Of a stretch of DNA of 64,000 bases, positions 49,354-57,498 are shown piece after piece (within the stretch, counting starts at the first letter, position 1; the number at the start of each line of letters is the position of its first letter). The position numbers were made by a program, and so were the translations under genes. Where the stretch lies: the NCBI GenBank assembly GCA_963565915.1, contig OY751492.1, positions 3,534,001 through 3,598,000 on the forward strand. Direction: 5' to 3'. This stretch comes from Entoloma clypeatum. Its lineage: Eukaryota; Basidiomycota; Agaricomycetes; Agaricales; Entolomataceae. A model generated the notes under the pieces. The model was not told where the DNA came from. It ran no database searches and saw only the letters and a program-made list of their open reading frames with translations.

Positions 49354-51493
49354 TCAAATCTTCAGCTCCCGAAACCCCCTCACATCAACCCTCCCCGTCC
49401 CATTCTTCCTCCACTCCTCACCCCCTCCCCCTCCTTCCCCCTCCCCCTCCTCCACCTTCACATTCACATCCACAAACTCCGCACCCCCGCCCCGGCGGAA
49501 CCGCCCACCAGGAATCACAATCTTCCCCGCCGACCCCGCCCCCAGCATCCTATTAGGCTTCGGCAGCCCCAGCCGCTTCCTCTCTCTCCGCGTCATCGGC
49601 CGCTCCCCCCTATTCCCATCCCGTCGACCCTTCCCACCCGACACAACATCAGGCTCAGGCTCAGGCTCAGGCTCAGGAGAAGACGCCACCTCCTCCTCCG
49701 ACGAAGCCGTCGACACCCCACTCGACAACGCCGGCGTCCCCCCCTCCCGATCAACGTCAACATCATCAACATCCATCCTCTCCTCTCCTCCCACTTTCCT
49801 CCTCAACTCCTCCTCCCGGCGAAAAGAAGTCACCGCCTCCCCTCCTCGACTCGACCTCTTCGACCGTTTACTCCCCGCATCGCTCCCACTGTACTCCTCA
49901 CACTCCCCGTCCCCGCTCGACTCCTCGTGTCTCCTCTTCGCCCTGGACGACGAAGAAGAATACCCCGAGGAAGGAGACGGCGACGGCGAAAACGAGGACA
50001 CCGTCGACGGGGGTGCAGGCGTAGACGCCGAGGACACCGCGGTGGATGACAGTGAGACAGAGGAGGACGTGGTGGAGTGCGGTGGTGGTGGTAATGCCGG
50101 GACAGGTAAAAAGGAGGAAGTAGACGAAGATGATGCTTCTCCAGGCAAGAACGACGCCCGCAGTGGGTGCGGAGCTTGTGTTCCCGCCTTGTTAGCAGGT
50201 GACATTGACGGGAAGGGTGATGCAGACCGGGAGTCGGGCAGAGGCACGGTGGTGGGGTCGATTTCATCCTCCTCCATCTTGATTGGGGGTGTAGATGTAG
50301 ATGTATTCGTCGCAGAGACCGAAGGAGACGCAGGACATAACTTGAGCGTCACCTTCGGCTTCTTCTCTTTCTCCTTGTCTTTCTTAGTTGAGCTAGAACT
50401 CGATGCGGGTGGTGGTAGCATCTCCCGCACACAAGGCAGGCCCATATGCGGACCGCGGAGGTTTCGTATCGATGAGAAGTGTTCCCAATCGTGGTATCTG
50501 TCGGTTTGGTTAGTCTGAGATGCGAGAGTTGTCAAAGGTAGCACTCACGCAACATATATGGTATCACCAACTTCATCTTCCTCGCGTTCGCTGTCGTCTA
50601 CGGGTGAGGGTTCTCTCTTGGTCGAGGCCTTCTTGGCATACTTCCCTTTGGGTTTAACTTTGTTCTTGTCCTTCTCTCGGGCGCGTTCGCGTTCGCGATG
50701 GCGTCTGTCACGATCGCTGACATCGTTTTGGGTTATTGGTGGTTCATATTCGTGTCCGTCATCTTCATCTTCAGCATACTCATCGTCATCGTCATTCTGT
50801 GCATATGATGCGGAGGTGGATGTGGTTGGAGTGAAAGCCTCCCACTCGATGACATACACCAAGCCGGGCTGGATAACCTTCACATTCCGTCGGGTAAGAT
50901 GTGCAAAGGCGGAGAGCTCCATGTGGCCTCCATATGTGCCTGCCAAGCGACGTCAAGTCAGAGGGAGGGCGGCGATCGAAAAGAAATGAAGAGCAGGGCT
51001 GACCATGTTCTCGCATACATCTGAGATGGGTTTCGAGCCCACGTTCATCTTCTACGAAGGGTTCATAACGCTCGCGGTGGCGCTGGATCCAATCGCAGAC
51101 CTGGCCTCGGAGTTCAAAGTGGCGCGAGGGCGACCCGTAGAGCTGGTCGGAGAGGGCGCGAAAAAGGCAGTTGCCGTCACCGACGGTGTTGGCGGCGTAG
51201 AGGCCGAGGGCGCGGAGCTGGTCGTCGAGGAGGGCGCCAGACAGGGCGGGGGAGGCGGAGTCAAGCAGCTGTTAAAGGGAGGAAGGTTAGGGTTAGGGTT
51301 ATGTAAGGTAAGATGACATACGCGGCCCTTTGAAGATCGGGTGGTGCGGGAGCGTACTGCAGCAGAAAAAAAAACATGGGTTATAAATATATTTGAAATA
51401 GTGGGTGGTGACCTCATGTGGAAGGGGGGGAAGGGGGCTAGACTTACGCTGTGGCTGTGGCTTTGCCTTTGTGTTCTTACGAGCCGAGCCCAT
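49354..51493 (-). CDS. OTU-domain deubiquitinase (OTUD3-like), about 626 aa
   Basis: The start MGSARKNTKAKPQPQ at 51493-51448 joins over two introns to LLDSASPALSGALLDDQLRA and VGDGNCLFRALSDQLYG. D58, G59, N60, C61 is the OTU D-G-N-C motif with Cys61 as nucleophile. After an intron that ends at 50940 the frame reads GTYGGHMELSAFAHL, another OTU hallmark. An acidic and basic low-complexity insertion of roughly 100 residues (DDDDEYAEDEDD, then RRHRERERAREKDK) interrupts the domain before YHDWEHFSSIRNL, whose His252 is the likely catalytic histidine. The rest is a long disordered Ser/Pro/Glu-rich tail with a PEPEPEPEP run encoded by a hexamer repeat. The gene should cleave ubiquitin chains in cytosol or nucleus. 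It is transcribed divergently from the gene at 51739, with 245 bp between starts. Confidence 0.85.
49647..49678. repeat. Hexamer tandem repeat inside the OTU gene
   Basis: Four to five CAGGCT-type hexamers (plus strand) encode the alternating Pro-Glu run of the OTU protein tail. The repeat keeps the frame and could vary in copy number between strains. Confidence 0.8.
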
Positions 51494-51738
51494 ACAGAGA
51501 GTAAGGATAAGGATCGATCAGAGAATGTCAGAAAGATATGAGCTGAGGGGAGGGGTATTTGACGGGTATTATTGGGGGGATGATGGTAGTTCGAGTTTGA
51601 CGTTCACGGCCTGTCCTTCGGGGTCTCTGAAGGCACACGGGACCCCGGACAGTCACCTCATATCACCATCAGTCGCAGTCCGCAGTCACGTCTCTTATAC
51701 AGTACCAGCTCGAATTCTACCCCATATTATTATCCCTC

Positions 51739-52716
51739 ATGATACTCGACGAAAAGAAGGTCATGCAACCTCCCCCGCCGTACGCTACCACAACAAGGTC
51801 ACGCACCGGCGTCACCCTCACCGCCTTGCCCTCCCATATCCTGCTCAACATCATCTATGCCACCTTCCCCCAGAAGACCCTTTTGGATGAGGGCAAGATC
51901 GAACGGCAGCGCAAAACCCTCTACTGGCTCTGCACCTCTCTGCGCCTTGTCAACCACACCTTGTACATCGCGTCCATGCACGTCCTCCGCTCCACCTGCC
52001 TCCCATACTATGACTCCCTCATCCGGCCCCCATACTCCTCCGATCCCTTCCCCCTTCTCGCGCCCACCCCCTCTGCACCACCCCCAACCTCTCCATACGG
52101 ACCTCTGCCAGCCACAACCCCGCCAGCCTTCTCTCACCCCCAATCCTCCCCGCTCAAGACCATTCAACGCGAAACCTCCACCTTAGACCACTTCATCGCC
52201 CTCAAAGTCCGCGAAGACGTCTGGTCCGACGACTCCGAGCTCCATCTTGAGCGCGACGAGTCCTTCAGGGACCTCTTTGACCTCGTCCAGCCCCGCAGCA
52301 GGCTTGAAGACCTCGTCCGCATCTACGGCGTCCGCGATGGCGTCGTCACCCTCTCCCCTTCTCCTTGTGCGTCTAATAACACCTCCACCATCCGTCTATC
52401 CCCCTCCACCCCTGTCCCATCCCTTTCAGTACGCCCCAGTCCTTCCTCTTCCTTCCTTTCGTCCCTCTTCTCCTCCAAAAAATCATCCAAATCCCCTTCT
52501 CCCTCCCCTGCGCCACCCACCTACAGGCACAGCCACATCACGCCCGTCTCCTTCCACCTCCTCTCCATCTCCTTCTCCCCGCGCCAAGTCGGGCTCATCC
52601 TGCACCCCGCCAGGCGCACGATCGTCACCACCCCGCGGACACGTGATGAGACCCTCGAGCGGGCCGCGAAGAGGCTTGTCGCGCAGCTCCGGGAGTGGCT
52701 CGAGGACGGAGGGTGA
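51739..52716 (+). CDS. F-box-like hypothetical protein, single exon, 325 aa
   Basis: One uninterrupted frame from ATG 51739 to TGA 52716. After a short lead, VTLTALPSHILLNIIYATFP has the shape of an F-box start (LP-x-x-I/L-L-x-I), followed by RKTLYWLCTSLRLVNHTLYIASMHVLRST. The middle is Pro/Ser-rich, then ETSTLDHFIALKVREDVWSDDSELHLERDESFRDLFDLVQPRSRLEDLVRIYG looks folded. A Ser/Pro/Lys-rich linker precedes a C-terminal block, THITPVSFHLL-type to the end (EWLEDGG). Strong C in third codon positions supports real coding. The ubiquitin-ligase role is only suggested by the F-box resemblance. It shares a short divergent promoter with the OTU gene. Confidence 0.75.
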   Translation: MILDEKKVMQPPPPYATTTRSRTGVTLTALPSHILLNIIYATFPQKTLLDEGKIERQRKTLYWLCTSLRLVNHTLYIASMHVLRSTCLPYYDSLIRPPYSSDPFPLLAPTPSAPPPTSPYGPLPATTPPAFSHPQSSPLKTIQRETSTLDHFIALKVREDVWSDDSELHLERDESFRDLFDLVQPRSRLEDLVRIYGVRDGVVTLSPSPCASNNTSTIRLSPSTPVPSLSVRPSPSSSFLSSLFSSKKSSKSPSPSPAPPTYRHSHITPVSFHLLSISFSPRQVGLILHPARRTIVTTPRTRDETLERAAKRLVAQLREWLEDGG

Positions 52717-53131
52717 CTCGCGGTTGGGGGACGGATGGTGTGTATGCCCGAGACGTGGCGGGAGTCCGCTTCGATGGGGTCCGGGCGTGACATGGCCCGG
52801 GGTATCACGGCTCATTCATCGTCCTCATCGTCCGTTCCGTCCCACTCTGTATGTCGCAAGATTGCGATATGAAGACTCACCATCAATGTCCCGTTGGGCA
52901 GTCGAACTCACAGGTCATACGTAGCTCAGAAGCCGCCTCCGTAGATGCTTGACCTCCCTTTCTCTCACCAACCCCCAGGCGATTAACATGGCTTCAAACA
53001 TATCCCCCGACTGGTTTCTCGATAGCTATATATTCTTTCTTTTACGCTTTCCCTGGCCTCTATTTTTTTTTCCTGCTCTGAATGACAATCATCGATGACA
53101 ACATGACTAATAGAATTGCTCTAAATGACAA
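52717..53131. other. Non-coding stretch between F-box-like gene and tRNA
   Basis: A pyrimidine-rich segment (53030-53085) is visible, but no gene. It should include the 3' region of the gene ending at 52716 and the upstream region of the tRNA. Confidence 0.4.
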
Positions 53132-53224
53132 GCCGCGTTGGCGTAGTGGTAGCGCGTCTCACTTGTATATAACAAGGATTTGTTGCTCATGAGAAGGTCA
53201 CTCGTTCAATCCGGGTACGTGGCA
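53132..53224 (+). tRNA. tRNA-Thr (anticodon TGT) with a 21-nt intron
   Basis: The sequence folds by hand into a cloverleaf. The acceptor stem pairs GCCGCGT with ACGTGGC (one G-T pair), the D arm is GCGTAGTGGTAGCGC, the anticodon stem pairs TCTCA with TGAGA, the variable loop is AGGTC, and the T arm pairs ACTCG with CGGGT around TTCAATC. The anticodon TGT is at 53164-53166. A 21-nt intron (53168-53188) sits at the standard place one base after the anticodon, and its ACAAG can pair with CTTGT, as in eukaryotic pre-tRNAs. A TTTTT run at 53228-53232 is the likely Pol III terminator. The isotype depends on this intron placement; the body alone resembles elongator tRNA-Met in the D arm. Confidence 0.85.
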
Positions 53225-53537
53225 TGACTTTTTGCCTCCAGAAGAACTACCAGTTGTAGAGTTGTCGTTGGACAAATATACAGATCGAATGTGGCGCATC
53301 TGCCGATATCGATATGGCCTGAACTGTATATATAACAAGCCTGAGCCTCAGTGGGTAGAAAAATATGACAGTTAAACGTTAGTTTCAAGTCAAACAGCTG
53401 TCTTCCCTCAGCTACTTGTGTCACATTGCACCATGATGGTCGGAAAGTTGTACTAAGTAAGTGCAAAATGGACAGATTGTATTATTGTAAAGTTGATTAT
53501 GTTGTCTAGTGCTTTCAGTGTCTGACTGCTCAAATGC

Positions 53538-53642
53538 CATACTCATTTGGTGCAATGGAAGTGCCATCCCGCCTCGGGGTTAACGTTCATCCATCATGTG
53601 CTTGGTAGAAACAACAGCCGTTCGAACCGGATGTGGTATGAC
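53538..53642 (+). pseudogene. tRNA-like relic, possibly a diverged duplicate of the tRNA-Thr
   Basis: TTTGGTGCAATGGAAGTGCC resembles the A-box side of the tRNA at 53132, and CCGTTCGAACCGGATGTGGT resembles its B-box and acceptor 3' side; both genes continue with ATGAC. The spacing is longer, and the acceptor and T stems pair imperfectly. No functional tRNA is proposed. Confidence 0.4.
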
Positions 53643-54029
53643 ATGTGCGAAATTCAGTTCCCCCTTTTTTTGCTTCTCCGAGACGGATGACTCTGTGTGC
53701 CCAGGTGTTCCTCCAATTGATGTGTCGTTGCTGGTGACCCGAGGCGAGTCAGTTTGAGGCTGAACAAAATCCGAGTCCTGACATTACCTAGTATCTCCTG
53801 GCAGTGCGATAATTTGCTATGTACTTACTTTGTGTGTGCAGCAGGAGTGTTTTCTACAACCCAGATGGCGTGAAGTGGACTGGACAGCGATGTCAATTAC
53901 TTAGTATTGGCATAATGTGATGTTTTAGCGCTGGATTGTCACGTACCATTCTGATGCCCAGAAAGGTTCCTCAGCCCTGTTGAGTCCGCCGGAATGATGC
54001 CGATGCCGTCCCTGTATTAGTGATGCCGG

Positions 54030-54118
54030 AAGGTAAGGTGGAGGTACCTCGAGGTAGATATTTTCAAACTCAGTCCACCTTGAGGTCCCGCAAAGTTACC
54101 TTGGAGGTGCCTTGAGTT
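54030..54118. repeat. Cluster of palindromic AGGTACCT-like words
   Basis: GGAGGTACCTCGAGGTA is followed within 70 bp by CCACCTTGAGGTCCC and TTACCTTGGAGGTGCCTTGAG, which are partial inverted copies of AAGGTAAGGTGGAGGTACCT. Short related words recur near 63725-63765. It could be a decayed MITE or a hairpin; the boundaries are not clear. Confidence 0.4.
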
Positions 54119-55672
54119 GAGCGCGATAGATCACATAATCACCCAAACATAGAAACAGCATTGCGCAGCACCATTCTAGGCCGTCGCAGCAATTCTGGAC
54201 ATCAACACTTCGGAGTCCTATCTGCAGTAAATATTCATTCATTTGTCTTCGAGATCTGTGTCTACCTTGTCAACTTCATGAGGTCTCGACTCTGTCCTAC
54301 ACCATTCCCCCCATGACTCATCAATCAATCAGCTGAGCTCTTTCATCTTTCCTGCAGCCAAAAGCTCCTCAATAAGTTCGGGGGAATTGTCAATCGAACA
54401 TATTTAAAGGCTACATCGGATTTTCATACTAACATCACCAAAACCTGGAAAAGCTGACGAACCGTTCTATTTCTCACGACTTGTACCAATCTTGTATTGG
54501 GAGGATAATTGGTCACGATCGGTCATAATCTGCCGTCGAGATTGTATTAGATTGTCAATGTGTCGTCATCTTGGCTGGCGTTGTCAACCCTTGACAATCT
54601 CGCCTGGAGCTTACACCTTAGTCTCGTCCTTTTACAATTTTGTCTAGGACTGCCAGTCTGGGGCGAGATGGCCAAAAAGCTATTTGTGTTTGCTTCGCCA
54701 GCTGACAATGACTTCAAATAAACTTCTCGCGGAATACTTAGCCATCAAACCATTGGCATTAGCAACACTGCAGACAGGTTCTATGTATTAGCTGTCCTCT
54801 AACCCTTTGGATAACTTGAAGGGAGCCATCCTTGACTCACAGATGCTCAACTCACATTCCTGATTCCCAGACCAGTTTCCCCATTTGTTGTAGATTTTCC
54901 TGTCGAGACTGGGCTGAGGACTCTCGCCATGACCTGCTCTGGAGTCTGACCCCCTCTGACAGCCCTCTGATAGGAATCCATTCCCAGCCACGGGACATGG
55001 CAACAATGATTGTGTGCAGAACGTTACCGCCGTGTCGCGACAACGAACAGTCCTTCGTGATCACATGTACTCTTGGTGACGACCGCATTAGGCTGCATTA
55101 GTTTGGCTTTCCATAAATACCTGCGTGCTGTCAGGGATTTGCATGATCTCGTTTCCTTTCTCCCCACCATCTTGTGCAGGAATCAACTCCAACTCGCAAG
55201 CCTTTCGCGTTGTGTGCCAGTGAGTTTCTCGCTCTATGTACAGGCTGAGATTGTTGTTGAGCCTCAGTGTGTTTGCCTGTAAGCTTACTATTCTTCAACT
55301 GACACCATCTACCCTCAGTGCGTCAAAGAGCCACACACACTCAACGCCAGTGGAAGTTCGCAACAGATCATTGAGTTCCGCTTTACCTCTTTGGTGAGAT
55401 TTTTTGCCACTTTCGTAAGCCTCAACTTCGGGCGCTAACAAGTCGCTCTAGATGTCACAGTCAGTGTCGAGCGAGTCTCTTTACAGAATTTTTTGGGATG
55501 CACCTGGGGGCTCAGGAACCATCAAAGCATATTTACTTACATAGTCCTTCGTTTACGTGTTGCAGCCTGGACGTCCATAGTCAAATAATAATATCCCCTT
55601 TTTTCTTGCTTTTTGCACCATCCCACTGTTGCAGGCTGTATATAAATAATACTTGCCAAGCTTTCATACACA

Positions 55673-55677
55673 TTGCG
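55673..55677. repeat. Target-site duplication TTGCG, left
   Basis: TTGCG directly precedes the left LTR and recurs directly after the right LTR (63127-63131), the 5-bp duplication expected of Ty3 integration. Confidence 0.85.
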
Positions 55678-56390
55678 TATTAAGTAGGTGAAACGTCGGA
55701 GCTTCGTCGGAGTCCGTCGGAGGTCGGACGTAAGACTGAGACCGGAGCGGAACTCCGGAAATGCGGAGGAACGACGAAGGGGAGGGACGTGGCTTCAACG
55801 TATGTGTTGCGCCGCCGTTTGTTGGATAAGGTGTCCCAATTTCAAGAGGTCGGAGGAGGGGTCGGAGGTGCAGAGGTCCTCGGAGAGATCTCGGTGAGAG
55901 ACACGTTGACGTGGAAATGGTCGGACGACGTCGGAGTTGTGACTCGGACACAGTACTGAGCTCGTCGAAGGGCAATGATGGAGGAAGAGCAGTAGATGAT
56001 GATGTCGTCGGCGTATTGTACCACGGCGAGAATCTCTGGCATGAAACGAGAGTAGAGGAGTGAACTTTGTTGATATTCGAACTGAGGAACTACAGGTATG
56101 GTACGAGCTTAAATATCTAAATGTGATTACTTTACGGAGATGGTCGGAGTAGGTCCGGAGTTGTGGCGTAAGTTGCCAGCGACTGTAACGAACATCGGAG
56201 ATGTCGGTCAACGGACCATGCGGAAAAGGCGATGCATAAGTAAACGGGAATATGAATATGAAATGCATAAAGGCATGGAGTTATGAATATGAAATGCACG
56301 ATGGCAACGTGCGGAGATGCGGAGGTAGCGGATGTCCGGAATGTCAGAGGACTATCGGAGTGGATCGGAGATTCGGAGACGGATATAACA
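55678..56390 (-). repeat. 3' LTR of the Ty3 element (713 bp)
   Basis: It starts TATTAAGTAGG and ends GATATAACA on the plus strand; in element orientation it reads TGTTA...TAATA. It matches 62414-63126 over the full 713 bp with four transitions. About 28 CGGA words can be counted by eye. The antisense gene at 56417 begins 27 bp beyond its inner edge, so this LTR probably also supplies that promoter. Confidence 0.95.
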
Positions 56391-56405
56391 GTATTCCCCT
56401 CTTAG
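56391..56405 (-). promoter_or_regulatory. Candidate polypurine tract of the Ty3 element
   Basis: On the element strand CTAAGAGGGGAATAC directly abuts the 3' LTR. A purine run (AAGAGGGGAA) at this place is the expected primer site for plus-strand DNA synthesis in reverse transcription. Confidence 0.5.
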
Positions 56406-56416
56406 GTCTGACACCC

Positions 56417-57440
56417 ATGGAAGACCGCGAGAAAATAAACAAGGTCATGTGGTCTCGGTTATTTAACGGAGATGAGCGGCTTCAAGGGTTTCTTCCAGTT
56501 ACCACCAACATGCCCCAAGGCTCGAGCACGCAGCCCACCCGATCCAGTGCCAACCTAGACGACTCCGAAGAGGAGCTCCTGCGCCGTCTTGCGCAGATAC
56601 GCAAGGAGAAAGAGGAGGCGGAGGCAAGGAAGAAGGCGGAGGCCGAGAGGAGGGCGAGGGAGGCAGAGGCGAAGAAGAAGGCAGAGGCGGAGGCGAAGGC
56701 GGAGGCGGAGCGGAAGAAAACAACGAAAATGGGGAAGCAGAGGGCGGAGAGCGGAGCGGAGGAGTCGGAGGTCCGGGGGGAGGCGTGTCAGGCCTGTGCG
56801 CAGGCGAAGGTGGAATGCAAGTGGGCGTTGTGAGTGCCCACCTCCATTTTCTTTCTTCTTACTGACAATTCTTAGGCAGGGGAAGGGCACCGCATGCCAG
56901 CGGTGCAAAGATGGCAAACGAGTTTGCCTGAAAATCGGCGAGACACGGGCGAAGCGGAAACGCGGAAAAACGGAGGAGGCTGTCGCGGAGGTTGCGGGCC
57001 CGAGCGGGGCGAAGAGCTGCTGCGGCGCAGGGGTCGCGGAGGAGCTCCGGGAGCTCCGGGAGGCTCTGGAGGAGAGAGAGGAGCGGTCGGCGAGGGTCGG
57101 TTGGGCGCTGCTCCGGCAGCTGCAAATTCTAAACAACCACCTCGCCTACCGGAACTTCTTGCTGGAGGCGGCGGCTCCGGAGTCAGAGGATGACGGAGGG
57201 GAGGCGAAAAGTGCGGAAGAGGACAAAGAAGAGGATGACGAGAAGGACGAGGGGTTGGACGAGGGGGAGCTTGCGGAACTGCAAGCGGAGAAAGAGGAGG
57301 AGGAGAAAAAACAGGCAAAGAGAGCGGAGGAGAGGAAACGGACGGGGGAAGCGGAGGAAGAAGCAGGGGAAACAACGGAGGAGTCGGAGGAAGGGTCGGA
57401 GGATGACGGTCCGCCGGCCAAAAAGGCCAAAACCCAGTAG
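56417..57440 (+). CDS. Antisense gene inside the Ty3 element: Zn2Cys6-type cysteine cluster plus coiled coils, 325 aa
   Basis: Two plus-strand exons (56417-56829, 56876-57440) join over a 46-bp GT-AG intron to 325 residues starting MEDREKINKVMWSRLF. After a Ser/Thr segment comes a long Glu/Lys/Ala coiled coil (LRRLAQIRKEKEEAEARKKA onward), then CQACAQAKVEC, ten residues, and CQRCKDGKRVC. The full spacing C-x2-C-x6-C-x10-C-x2-C-x6-C is that of fungal Zn2Cys6 (Gal4-type) clusters, and the intron lies inside it. The first loop lacks the usual RxRK basic run, so DNA binding is inference. A second coiled coil (VAEELRELREALEEREERS), an acidic tail and a final PPAKKAKTQ, a possible nuclear signal, follow. 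The gene runs opposite to gag-pol, starts just inside the LTR and ends 58 bp from the pol stop. It may be a captured host gene or an accessory gene of this element family. Confidence 0.75.
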
Positions 57441-57498
57441 CCCCTTCCCCCCCTAGTTTCTTTTTTATTATTTTTTGCAATATGAGTCTTGCGCGGTT

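Larger units (their letters stand above)
53225..55677. other. Long non-coding stretch up to the Ty3 element
   Basis: About 2.4 kb without a supportable protein gene. It contains a tRNA-like relic (53538-53642) and a cluster of palindromic GGTACC/CCTTGAGG words (54030-54118). The rest is A/T-rich with no recognisable exon. Confidence 0.4.

Noticed and set aside
49208..50518. A 436-codon plus-strand open frame opposite the OTU gene
   Set aside because: It mirrors the Ser/Pro/Glu-rich GC-biased tail of the OTU protein, has no recognisable domain and shows no separate splice structure.
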